This document shows positions 17,663-25,892 of a DNA stretch of 64,000 nt, in pieces. The DNA comes from UBA7662 sp036787895 (GTDB taxonomy: Bacteria > Bacteroidota > Bacteroidia > UBA7662), in NCBI GenBank assembly GCA_036787895.1, contig DAIQOK010000005.1, positions 62,001-126,000 of the forward strand, written 5' to 3'. Made by a program: the position numbers and the translations under genes. The notes beneath the pieces are model-generated. The model was given only the letters and a program-made list of their open reading frames with translations. It did no database searches and had not been told where the DNA came from. Position 1 is the stretch's first letter. Each line of letters begins with the position of its first letter.

Positions 17663-19780
17663 TTATTTAACTTCCAAGCCCATATTGTAGAATAGGAATG
17701 CCCATTTATCGGCTTGCTCCTGAATTATCATGGCGGTTGGTTTGCCTGCACCATGACCTGCTTTCACATCTATTCGAATAATTACCGGTGATGTGCCTGC
17801 ATGATTGGCCTGCAAAGCAGCGGCAAACTTAAAGCTGTGTGCAGGTACAACACGGTCGTCGTGGTCGGCAGTGGTGACCATGGTGGCTGGATAACTAACA
17901 CCGGGTTTCACATTGTGCACCGGTGAATATTTGTAGAGATAATCAAACATCTCCTTCGAATCGTCGGCAGTGCCGTAATCGTAGGCCCAGCCGGCACCGG
18001 CGGTGAACTTGTGGTAACGCAACATATCCAATACACCCACAGCTGGGAAAGCAACGCGGAACAAATCAGGGCGCTGGGTAATACATGCACCGACCAATAA
18101 GCCGCCATTCGATCCACCGGCTATTGCCAAATAATCCTTGTTGGTATATTTTTCGCTAATCAGGTATTCGGCTGCGGCTATAAAATCATCGAACACATTC
18201 TGCTTTTTCATTTGGGTACCTGCATCGTGCCATTTGTCGCCGTATTCACCACCCCCTCGCAGATTGGCCACAGCGTAAACACCGCCATTTTCCATAAACA
18301 CAATGTTCGAGGTGCTGAAGCTGGGAGTAAGACTCACATTAAAGCCACCATAACCATATAATAGCACCGGATTTTTTCCCGTCAGCTTCAATCCTTTTTT
18401 GTAGGTGATCAACATGGGAATTTTGGTGCCATCCTTCGAAGCATAAAACAGCTGTTTTGATTCAAACAGACTTGGATCGAAATCGACACCAGCTTTTTTA
18501 TACAATTCAGATTTACCTGAAGCCAAATCCATTTTAAAAATGGTGGGGGGGTAAACGTAAGAAGTATAGCTATAATAAATCTCCGTATCGGTGCGCTTGC
18601 CGCCAAAACCACCCGCAGAGCCGAGGCCAGGCAATTCGATATTACGAATCAGTTTGCCGCTTAAATCGTACTGCTGAACCATGCTCACGGCATCCTTCAA
18701 ATAGCTGGCGAAGAGGTATTCACCTGCCGAACCTACGCTTAAAGGAAATTCGGTTTCGGCAATCAAATCAACCCAATTTTCGGGTGTTGCTTTGCCGGCA
18801 TCACAGCTCACGAGCTTCCGGTTAGGGGCATTCAGGTTGGTTAATATGTATAATTTGCCGTTTTCGCTATGAACTACGTCATGTTCGTTGTTCATATCGC
18901 CAACCAAAGTTTGTATGGGTGCTCCTTTTTTCGATAAATCCTGCAAATACAGTTCATTGCCATAGGTGGCATTGGCAGCACTAATTATAAGAAATTGACC
19001 ATCTTCGGTCACCCCTCCGCCTATGTAACGACGTGCTTGTTTATCGCCCCCGAAAATAAGCTGGTCGGATGATTGCGGCGTTCCCAATTTGTGGAAGTAC
19101 AGCTTGTGGTGCTGGGTTTTACCCGACAACTGACTGCCGTCTTTGGGTTTGTCGTAACTGCTGTAATAAAACCCTTCGTTGCCTCTCCAGCTTAACCCGC
19201 TGAATTTTACATCAATCAGGGTATCCTCCAATTGTTTTTTGGTAGCCACGTCCATGATGATGACTTTGCGCCAGTCGGATCCTCCTTCACTAATCTGGAA
19301 GGCACATAAACTACCGTCTTTAGTAAAGCTCAAACCAGCCAGTGAGGTCGTACCATCGGATGAAAAAGTATTGGGATTGAGAAAAACCTCTGTTTCTCCT
19401 GCCGCATTTTCACGGTATAAGACATATTGGTTCTGCAGACCGTCGTTTTTGTAGAAGTAGGTATAGTCGCCCTCCTTAAACGGTGCGGAGAACTTCTCAT
19501 AGTTCCACAAAGCCTCCAGGCGGGTGCGGATTTTATCGCGAAACGGAATTTTCTCGAGATAGCCAAAACTCACTTTATTTTGAGCTTCAACCCATGCGGC
19601 TGTTTCGGCACTGGTGTCGTCTTCGAGCCAGCGGTAAGGATCTTCAACGAGGGTGCCGAAATACTCGTCGATTTGCTCCACTTTTTTGGTTTCAGGATAT
19701 ACCAATGCTTCTTCTTTGGGTTTGGTGTTGCAGGCGGCCAGCATAACCAAGCCTATCAAACCATAAGGTAAGTTTTTCAT
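17663..19780 (-). CDS. Prolyl oligopeptidase (S9A), lipoprotein form
   Basis: Serine peptidase that cuts short peptides after proline. The 705 residues start with a lipoprotein signal (GLVMLAAC, Cys17), so the enzyme is anchored in the envelope, as is common in Bacteroidota. A seven-bladed beta-propeller (about 75-400) precedes the alpha/beta hydrolase domain. The catalytic triad is visible: Ser in GGSNGG (about 556), Asp in TTADHDDRV (about 641), His in KAGHGAG (about 679). Length is typical. A TAGTTTTG element 20 nt upstream is a plausible promoter; the gene is monocistronic. Confidence 0.94.
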   Translation of the reverse strand: MKNLPYGLIGLVMLAACNTKPKEEALVYPETKKVEQIDEYFGTLVEDPYRWLEDDTSAETAAWVEAQNKVSFGYLEKIPFRDKIRTRLEALWNYEKFSAPFKEGDYTYFYKNDGLQNQYVLYRENAAGETEVFLNPNTFSSDGTTSLAGLSFTKDGSLCAFQISEGGSDWRKVIIMDVATKKQLEDTLIDVKFSGLSWRGNEGFYYSSYDKPKDGSQLSGKTQHHKLYFHKLGTPQSSDQLIFGGDKQARRYIGGGVTEDGQFLIISAANATYGNELYLQDLSKKGAPIQTLVGDMNNEHDVVHSENGKLYILTNLNAPNRKLVSCDAGKATPENWVDLIAETEFPLSVGSAGEYLFASYLKDAVSMVQQYDLSGKLIRNIELPGLGSAGGFGGKRTDTEIYYSYTSYVYPPTIFKMDLASGKSELYKKAGVDFDPSLFESKQLFYASKDGTKIPMLITYKKGLKLTGKNPVLLYGYGGFNVSLTPSFSTSNIVFMENGGVYAVANLRGGGEYGDKWHDAGTQMKKQNVFDDFIAAAEYLISEKYTNKDYLAIAGGSNGGLLVGACITQRPDLFRVAFPAVGVLDMLRYHKFTAGAGWAYDYGTADDSKEMFDYLYKYSPVHNVKPGVSYPATMVTTADHDDRVVPAHSFKFAAALQANHAGTSPVIIRIDVKAGHGAGKPTAMIIQEQADKWAFLFYNMGLEVK

Positions 19781-19800
19781 TTTATCAGATTTTGCCTTGC

Positions 19801-19808
19801 CAAAACTA
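19801..19808 (-). promoter_or_regulatory. Candidate -7 element of the prolyl oligopeptidase gene
   Basis: TAGTTTTG on the minus strand matches TAnnTTTG and lies 20 nt before the ATG. A -33 TTG at the right distance is not seen. Confidence 0.42.
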
Positions 19809-19876
19809 AGGGAAATCTGACCGCTGCTACTGTCGCAGCGTTTAAGAATCGTTAAATCTTCAAAAAATCCTTTGCA

Positions 19877-21097
19877 TTACTCCTGAGCAGGCCATTCTTC
19901 GGAGGTTTCCGCGTTGGCTGCAGGCTTTTGTTTGTCGGTAAGTGTGCCGCTGTAGAGTTCGAATTCCAGCAAACGGCTATCAATGCGGCCATTAAAAAAC
20001 TCCGTTTTTTTCTTGGTAGCCAGACCAATTTTTTTGGCCAGATCGAGGTTACCGGTAAAAACATAACCTATATAGCCGGTACATGACTGTTTGAGAAAAT
20101 CACCAATGGCTTTATACATTACCACCAGATCGTCGAGTTCGCCAAGGCGTTCACCGTACTCCGGGTTCAGGAATACCACACCGGCCGGACCTGGTTGCGG
20201 CAGTTTGGTACGACGAAAATCAAACTGATCAATTTGAATGTACTGGTCAACACCGGCTTTTTCGGCATTCATTCGTGCTAAGCGAACCGCTTCGCGGTTG
20301 TGGTCGCTGGCATGGATAAATAAGCCGGGCACTTCTTTCACCTCATCCTCCAAATCGAGTACCGCCTCCATATAAGCAGTTTTGTCGAAACCCTTTAGGT
20401 GCATAAAGGCATAGTTCCGGCGCAATAAACCCGGACGGCGGTTGGTGGCAATCAATGCCGCTTCGATGGCGAGGGTGCCGGAACCGCACATGGGGTTGAT
20501 GAACGGACTTTCCCGGTCCCAACGACTGGTCAGAATGGTGGATGCAGCCAAGGATTCGAGCATGGGCGCCTTGCCGGGATACAAACGGTAGCCGTGTTTG
20601 GCGAGGGTTTCGCCGGATGTGTCGAGGTAGATGATGCCTTCAGTCTCTGTCCAGTACAGATAAACGACTGCTTTATTGAGCAAAGGGCCGGTATCGGGTC
20701 GGCGATTGGTTTTGGCACGTATGCGATCCACCACCGCATCTTTCAGCTTGGTATTGGCATACATGGGGTTGTTGATGCTGGGGTGCTGCACAAAACTGGA
20801 AATACTCACATAACCATCGGCATGCAACCATTTTTCCCATTCGAGCACATAAGCAGCATCGTACATGGCTTCGGGATCGTCGGCTTCGAAGCGGCCAACT
20901 TCATAATACACCTGACTGGCTGTGCGCAACTTCATATTGAGCAGCATACAATCGTGCAGTGTACCTTTTAAACCAATACCGGTTGAAGTGGTGTGTTCAA
21001 TTTCGTAGCCTAATTCACGCAGTTCTTCGGCGAGATAGGGAGATAAACGTTTGTAACAGCTAATAAAGATGTTGCCGGGCTGGCTGAAATTCGACAT
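19877..21097 (-). CDS. THUMP-domain RNA methyltransferase (RlmL/UPF0020 type)
   Basis: Cytoplasmic SAM-dependent guanine-N2 methyltransferase, most like the N-terminal half of RlmL that modifies 23S rRNA G2445. The 406 residues comprise an N-terminal ferredoxin-like/THUMP region (about 5-160) and a Rossmann methyltransferase domain with NPMCGSGTLAIEAA (about 200) as SAM-binding motif and NPEYGERLG (about 309) in the place of the catalytic (D/N)PPY motif. The Pro-to-Glu change inside NPPY should be noted; I recall it in other Bacteroidota members but cannot check. A short charged tail ends the protein. The gene appears leaderless (see promoter at 21102). Confidence 0.85.
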   Translation of the reverse strand: MSNFSQPGNIFISCYKRLSPYLAEELRELGYEIEHTTSTGIGLKGTLHDCMLLNMKLRTASQVYYEVGRFEADDPEAMYDAAYVLEWEKWLHADGYVSISSFVQHPSINNPMYANTKLKDAVVDRIRAKTNRRPDTGPLLNKAVVYLYWTETEGIIYLDTSGETLAKHGYRLYPGKAPMLESLAASTILTSRWDRESPFINPMCGSGTLAIEAALIATNRRPGLLRRNYAFMHLKGFDKTAYMEAVLDLEDEVKEVPGLFIHASDHNREAVRLARMNAEKAGVDQYIQIDQFDFRRTKLPQPGPAGVVFLNPEYGERLGELDDLVVMYKAIGDFLKQSCTGYIGYVFTGNLDLAKKIGLATKKKTEFFNGRIDSRLLEFELYSGTLTDKQKPAANAETSEEWPAQE

Positions 21098-21101
21098 GGC
21101 G

Positions 21102-21109
21102 CAAAGTTA
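21102..21109 (-). promoter_or_regulatory. TAACTTTG promoter element 4 nt before the methyltransferase start
   Basis: On the minus strand TAACTTTG is followed by CGCC and the ATG at 21097. In Bacteroidota transcription starts about 4-6 nt after this element, which puts the start site on or beside the start codon. A TTTG lies further upstream at 21127-21124, but the 14-nt spacing is short. Confidence 0.55.
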
Positions 21110-21141
21110 CACAATTCCACCTGCAAAGGGCTGTTATGCGC

Positions 21142-22233
21142 TCACCGCCACCAACGTTCACGCGGGAAGTCGTGGTTTAGCCGGTTATGTTGACCAGCTA
21201 CCGGACTCAGAAAGCTAGAATCGGCCAGACCGGCAGCCTGCAAAAGGCGTTCGACAGGTTCTGACCAAGGATGTAACGCAAGTGTAAACTTACCCCAGTG
21301 GATGGGCTGGATGAAACTGGCTTGAAGATCCAAACCGGCTTGCCAGCATTCTTCGGGCATCATGTGAATCTGGGGCCAATCGACATTGTATTGGCCGTTT
21401 TCGAGTAAGGCCAAATCGAATGGTCCAAGCTTATCTCCTATTTCTTTAAAATGCGGACCGTAACCCGAATCACCGCTGGCAAATACCTTTTGATCGGGCC
21501 ACAAAAAGCTAAATGAAGCCCAGAGGGTTTTGTTCCGAATGAATCCACGGCCTGAAAAATGCCGGGCCGGAGTCATCATCAAACGCAAATCGCCGGGAAG
21601 CTGTATGTCCTGCCACCAATCCATCTCTGTAATGCGTTCAGCAGCAATTCCCCAGCGGCGCAAGTGGCTGCCCACACCTAATGGCACAATAAAGCGTATA
21701 GCCGGTTTTTTGGCCAATTGGTGGATGCTGTGATAATCCAGGTGGTCGTAATGATCATGGGTGATGAGTACATAATTGATTTCAGGCAAATCGCCGAGAC
21801 CAAAATTATCGGTGCCTCTATAGTGTTTGGAACCGGCAAATTGAAAAGGTGAGGCACGTTCGCTAAAAACCGGATCGAGCAATAGATTCAATCCATTTTT
21901 TTGGAAGAGCAAAGTGCTGTGGCCGAACCAAACCCAGTGAAAACTGGTATCGCCTACCGACCATGGCCCTTTTTGATGTGGTAACGGTTGTTGCGGTTCT
22001 CGTTTTTCAGCTGAAAATTGTTTGCGTAATAACTTCCAATAACTTGCATCGGGATGCATGACTTCGGTGGCCAGGGTATTCGCAAAGCTACCAGCGCTTA
22101 ACTGGGGTGATTGGTAGGCCAACAACTGTTTTTTATCCGGATTACGACCAAAAGCTGGTAGTTGCATGACAAACCAACTCGTTGCTCCGAGTAACAGTAT
22201 TAAAAGGATTACAAGATAAATAAACATGCGCAT
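21142..22233 (-). CDS. Metallo-beta-lactamase fold hydrolase (UlaG/NAPE-PLD-like), membrane-anchored
   Basis: The 363-residue protein has one N-terminal membrane helix (about 3-24) and then a metallo-beta-lactamase fold. The zinc-binding motif HDHYDH is at about 157-162, with further ligands in TPARHFSGRG and SGDSGYGPHF, and a conserved HWGKFTLALHPW near the C-terminus. This pattern matches the branch that includes N-acylphosphatidylethanolamine phospholipase D and UlaG-like lactonases. The substrate is not known; a lipid phosphodiesterase role is possible given the membrane anchor. Two in-frame Met codons (22233 and 22227) are both plausible starts. It is divergent from the thioesterase gene. 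Confidence 0.85.
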   Translation of the reverse strand: MRMFIYLVILLILLLGATSWFVMQLPAFGRNPDKKQLLAYQSPQLSAGSFANTLATEVMHPDASYWKLLRKQFSAEKREPQQPLPHQKGPWSVGDTSFHWVWFGHSTLLFQKNGLNLLLDPVFSERASPFQFAGSKHYRGTDNFGLGDLPEINYVLITHDHYDHLDYHSIHQLAKKPAIRFIVPLGVGSHLRRWGIAAERITEMDWWQDIQLPGDLRLMMTPARHFSGRGFIRNKTLWASFSFLWPDQKVFASGDSGYGPHFKEIGDKLGPFDLALLENGQYNVDWPQIHMMPEECWQAGLDLQASFIQPIHWGKFTLALHPWSEPVERLLQAAGLADSSFLSPVAGQHNRLNHDFPRERWWR

Positions 22234-22334
22234 AAGCTTTGAAAGATGTGGTGGGCTTCAATTGAGTGAGAAAGACGTTTCCCTTAGAATTAGTTCTATT
22301 TTGGTCTTTGATTTCCTCACTTCAACACAAAAAC

Positions 22335-22748
22335 ATGCCCGATTCACCTGCTTTCATCCACCCATTACAAATACATCCAGCCGATATTGATGCTCTCGGC
22401 CATGTAAACAATGTGGTTTATATACGTTGGGTACAAGAAGTGGCAGCAGCGCATTGGTTAAAAATAGCCACACCGGAACAACAAGACAAGCTGGTTTGGG
22501 TAGTGCTTCGGCATGAAATTGATTATCATGCCCCTGCGCTGCCGGGCGATCTCATTGAAGGCAGCACACGTGTAGGTAATTACCACGGCGCCCGTTTCGA
22601 ACGTTATGTTTATATACGTCAGGCGAAAAGTGGTAAACTGCTGGCAGAGGCTAAAACCATCTGGTGTTTGCTCGATGGCTCAACCAAACGTCCGGTTCGG
22701 GTTACACCCGAATTGGCTTTGGACTTACAGCGAGCTAATGAGTATTAA
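22335..22748 (+). CDS. Acyl-CoA thioesterase, hot-dog fold (YbgC/FadM type)
   Basis: Single hot-dog domain of 137 residues expected to hydrolyse acyl-CoA or acyl-ACP thioesters in the cytoplasm. The signature DIDALGHVNNVVYIRW covers residues 17-32, with the catalytic Asp and the HVNN turn. I chose the ATG at 22335 (MPDSPAFIHPLQ): the frame is open to 22266, but that extension is hydrophobic and not part of the family. Length then matches YbgC (about 135). Standing alone, its acyl substrate is undetermined. Confidence 0.9.
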   Translation: MPDSPAFIHPLQIHPADIDALGHVNNVVYIRWVQEVAAAHWLKIATPEQQDKLVWVVLRHEIDYHAPALPGDLIEGSTRVGNYHGARFERYVYIRQAKSGKLLAEAKTIWCLLDGSTKRPVRVTPELALDLQRANEY

Positions 22749-22802
22749 AGCATTTTAACGAACCGTCATCTTTGCACCAGCTTCCTGAATATACTTCGCG
22801 TG

Positions 22803-24197
22803 TTATTCAGCCTTAATGAATCTAATGCTCCTGTTTTGATGTCCATTTTGAAGACGAACGAGATAGAGTCCTGGTGCTAAGCCTTCCAAGGCTAACTCAA
22901 TTTTTGATTGCCCTCCGGCGATTTTTTCTCCCAACACTTTTTTCCCCTGTAGACTGTAAATCTCCACTGCAATCGGCTGATCCGACGCTTGCCACGCTAC
23001 CGTCAATGCCGATTGCGCCGGGTTAGGGTATACGTGAATAGAGGAGCTTTGCTGTTTTTCTTGAATGCCGCTACCCAGTGCAAACCCAGCTTGCAGAAAT
23101 TCTATTTTCCATACCGGTGTAATCGTTGAACTATTGGTCTTATGATAGTACTCAATCTCTTTAAGGGCTTGACCGGTATACTGCAAAGCCAGTGAATCAT
23201 AGCGGAAGTAACCGCCTGTGCTGACATGCTCAAAAATAATAAACTCCCTATTCGGATCTACCTCATAGCGTTGCGATTGATAAGCCTGGATTTGTGTTGG
23301 CGAATATTGATGATAGCTGACAATAAATTCTCGCTGCAAAACCTGGTTGTAATGGTGTTTTATCCGATAGCCGTCGTCCAACAAAGTTTGGTTGGTTGCG
23401 CCACTTCTTCGGGTCAAACCGAAAGTATCCAACTGAGAATTATAGTCATATTGATAGTGGACAATGCCATTCGGTGAAATAGTTTTTCCATACCCCACAA
23501 TGTAGGGCCATCGGAAATTCCCCAGAAATCCTGTGAGGCCTTCCCTGGCCATCAATTTAAAATGAATATGGGTTAGGGCCTCTAAGGTTCCGGGGTAAAT
23601 GCCGGGCCAATTCAAACTTGATATTTCGCGAATTTGCTGTAGTTTGACCTCCCTGTAGGACTTTAAATACCCTAATCCTGTGTAAGTGATGTTGCTGAAT
23701 TCTTCTTCAAGTATAGGTTGGGCATTAGGCTGTAAGGTGCGACTGTAGCTGCTAACCAGGCTTGGTTGTGTAAACGAACCTGTCCATACGAGAGAATCAA
23801 TCGTAGGAAAACTCAACGGATTGAGCATATTTCGGCCTCTTTCGATGACAATATAATTGGCTCCCCTCCGTATCGCTGTGTACCGCTCTAAGGTAGCCCC
23901 GTTCGGAACATAGGTCCTCAACAGCATAGGATAGCCGTCGGGATAAAACTGAATGTTTGAATAACGGTTCTCCGATATGCGATAGCCGTGTATCTCCCGA
24001 ATTATGCCATTGGGGTAATATTTAATGGAACTTGTGCTATCGAGTTGCCAGTTTCCATTGACCATGAGATAAATATTGGCAGAATCGGGCTGATGCTGAC
24101 TACTTCGAGCGGCTAAAAGCTCAGAGAACAGATAGGTCTGTCCGAAGGAAGTATCGGATATCGAGACCAGAAATAGGAGAAGTACAGTGATTTTCAT
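22803..24197 (-). CDS. Secreted protein of unknown function with type IX secretion C-terminal domain
   Basis: The 464-residue protein starts with a signal peptide (about 1-19, ending SFGQ) and ends with a Por secretion-system (type A) sorting domain of about 75 residues, with VYPNPAQSALTV, IYSLQGKKVL, LAPGLYLVRLQ and a final basic strand. The sorting domain directs outer-membrane passage and is cleaved there. The middle 370 residues are beta-rich, with many Tyr/Asn and YD/YN repeats that recall RHS-like or toxin-wheel segments, but no domain is identifiable. It resembles in plan the other sorting-domain protein at 43370-44926, with shared wording such as YDYNSQLDT and YHYF. Function unknown. 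Confidence 0.85.
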   Translation of the reverse strand: MKITVLLLFLVSISDTSFGQTYLFSELLAARSSQHQPDSANIYLMVNGNWQLDSTSSIKYYPNGIIREIHGYRISENRYSNIQFYPDGYPMLLRTYVPNGATLERYTAIRRGANYIVIERGRNMLNPLSFPTIDSLVWTGSFTQPSLVSSYSRTLQPNAQPILEEEFSNITYTGLGYLKSYREVKLQQIREISSLNWPGIYPGTLEALTHIHFKLMAREGLTGFLGNFRWPYIVGYGKTISPNGIVHYQYDYNSQLDTFGLTRRSGATNQTLLDDGYRIKHHYNQVLQREFIVSYHQYSPTQIQAYQSQRYEVDPNREFIIFEHVSTGGYFRYDSLALQYTGQALKEIEYYHKTNSSTITPVWKIEFLQAGFALGSGIQEKQQSSSIHVYPNPAQSALTVAWQASDQPIAVEIYSLQGKKVLGEKIAGGQSKIELALEGLAPGLYLVRLQNGHQNRSIRFIKAE

Positions 24198-24422
24198 AGC
24201 CAGTTCTTTTACGCAAGCTGCTCAGAAATATACTGACTATTGTCATGAAAATTACATAAATTGTTAGTTCACGGGCCGGTTACTTTACTCTCCACCCTGT
24301 GAAATGTAGGTTGGCCTATTTTTATTGTTCAAACTGCTTTCATGGAAACCTTTTAACCCTCAGTTAACAGCCTAATCTTCAATGGTTCGAATATTCTTTC
24401 AGCTATTTCTGCGACAAAAGCG

Positions 24423-24451
24423 TTGTAGCTCAGAATTAAAGCATACCTTTA
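24423..24451 (+). promoter_or_regulatory. Candidate promoter of the cold-shock gene
   Basis: TTG at 24423-24425, an 18-nt spacer and TACCTTTA at 24444-24451, one base off TAnnTTTG. It would give a 5' leader of about 28 nt before the ATG at 24484. Confidence 0.45.
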
Positions 24452-24483
24452 TCACTTCATCAACTACATCATCACCAATTATC

Positions 24484-24675
24484 ATGAAAGAAGGAATTGT
24501 TAAGTTCTTCAATGAAACCAAAGGTTTCGGTTTCATCAAGGACAATGCTTCAGACAAAGAGTATTTCGTACACGCCACCGGTTTGATTGACAAAATCAAA
24601 GACGGCGACAATGTTGAATTCGATGTCGAAGAAGGCAGAAGAGGTTTGAACGCCGTGAAAGTAAAGCGCATCTGA
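24484..24675 (+). CDS. Cold-shock domain protein (CspA family)
   Basis: Single-domain nucleic-acid chaperone of 63 residues that binds single-stranded RNA/DNA. The sequence begins MKEGIVKFFNETKGFGFIKD; RNP1 is KGFGFI and RNP2 is the variant YFVHAT. I chose the ATG at 24484 because it gives the exact family N-terminus; the frame is open to 24382, but the upstream residues are not Csp-like. A strong terminator sits 24 nt after the stop, so the gene is monocistronic. Cold or growth regulation is likely from the family; nothing in the short leader proves it. Confidence 0.95.
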   Translation: MKEGIVKFFNETKGFGFIKDNASDKEYFVHATGLIDKIKDGDNVEFDVEEGRRGLNAVKVKRI

Positions 24676-24699
24676 CGCTCCAAATTTATCGCAACAACC

Positions 24700-24722
24700 A
24701 AAACCCCGGCCACCGGGGTTTT
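24700..24722 (+). terminator. Rho-independent terminator of the cold-shock gene
   Basis: AAAACCCCGG (24700-24709) pairs perfectly with CCGGGGTTTT (24713-24722) around a three-base loop, followed by more T. Confidence 0.92.
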
Positions 24723-24843
24723 TTTATGTCCAAATTTTTGGCTTGACATCAACCATTGGTCACAGCTATTGTCTTTCGTCACATATACCTCTGGTATCTG
24801 AGGCAGAAGTTGAAAATTGCAGCAGCATTCAACCCATCTACTT

Positions 24844-25770
24844 ATGCAAGCCATCTTAGGAGCCGGTGGCGTCATTGCCCGCGAACTGGCTAAAAATCTC
24901 CCACAATACACCGATCGTATTCGATTAGTGAGCCGAAGCCCTCAAAAAGTTAATCCTAGCGATGAAGTTTTTTCTGCCGATCTCACCGATGCCCGTCAAA
25001 CACTGGCTGCAGTTGCCGGTGCAGAAGTAGTTTATCTAACTGTAGGTTTGCCTTACCAACTAAAAGTATGGCAGGACAGCTGGCCCAAAGTAATGCAGAA
25101 CGTAATTACCGCTTGTGAAGCACATGGGGCTAAACTCGTTTTTTTCGACAATGTATATCCTTATGGTGCTGCAACTAACCACATGACGGAGGCCACGCCA
25201 TTTAATCCCTGCTCCAAAAAAGGCGAAGTCCGGGCCAAGGTAGCCCTGCAACTGCTCGATGCCATGGCAACGGGTCGGATACAGGGACTAATTGCCCGAT
25301 CGGCCGACTTTTACGGTCCGGCTACCCCTGCTTCTATGCTTCAATTTTTGGTGTTCGACAAGCTCAACCAGGGCAAAGCACCGCAGTGGATGATACGAAC
25401 CGACTTCCCACACAGCTTTACCTATACCCCCGATGCCGGGAAATTCACCGCTTTTTTGGGCAATACCCCTTGGGCTTACGGACAAAGCTGGCACCTGCCC
25501 ACCGACCAGTCGCTTTGGACGCCAGCCGACTTCATCGGTGAAATTCAAAAGGCCTATGGCAGCACAAAAAAGACCATGATTTTAGGCAAAGGTATGATGC
25601 GGTTTTTGAGCTTATTCCTACCTATACTGCGAGAAACACTCGAAATGCAATACCAAAACAGCCAGGTTTACGTTTTCGACAGCACGAAATTTGAGCAGGC
25701 GTTTCAATCTAAAGCCACCTCATACAGCCAGGGCCTCGTCAGTAGTTTGGCTTATTATCTTCCCCAATAA
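24844..25770 (+). CDS. NAD(P)-dependent epimerase/dehydratase-like (SDR extended) protein
   Basis: Rossmann-fold oxidoreductase of 308 residues. The dinucleotide-binding loop is GAGGVIARELA (about 5-15), slightly different from GxxGxxG; an Asp in FSADLTD follows the third strand. The active-site region reads FFDNVYPYG with a downstream KKGEVRAK, in keeping with an atypical SDR, where substrate may be a nucleotide sugar or another small molecule. The start at 24844 (MQAILGAGG) fits the family; the frame is open to 24817. C-terminal residues form helices with FLPILRETLEMQYQN as in the NAD-dependent epimerase family. Substrate unknown; no operon partners. Confidence 0.82.
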   Translation: MQAILGAGGVIARELAKNLPQYTDRIRLVSRSPQKVNPSDEVFSADLTDARQTLAAVAGAEVVYLTVGLPYQLKVWQDSWPKVMQNVITACEAHGAKLVFFDNVYPYGAATNHMTEATPFNPCSKKGEVRAKVALQLLDAMATGRIQGLIARSADFYGPATPASMLQFLVFDKLNQGKAPQWMIRTDFPHSFTYTPDAGKFTAFLGNTPWAYGQSWHLPTDQSLWTPADFIGEIQKAYGSTKKTMILGKGMMRFLSLFLPILRETLEMQYQNSQVYVFDSTKFEQAFQSKATSYSQGLVSSLAYYLPQ

Positions 25771-25892
25771 AATAGCAGTTACCCTGGTTCGACTTATTGG
25801 CAGTCGAGTGAACATCCACCCATAGTGCCCAGATGCTCTGGTTGGCAGCTTAGTGTACGGAAAAAAGGCAGCGATAGCGTATACTTGTAAAG

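Noticed and set aside
25880..25887. TATACTTG 5 nt before the TonB receptor start, a possible fourth leaderless case
   Set aside because: It differs from TAnnTTTG by one base, the distance is 5 rather than 4 nt, and no -33 is present.
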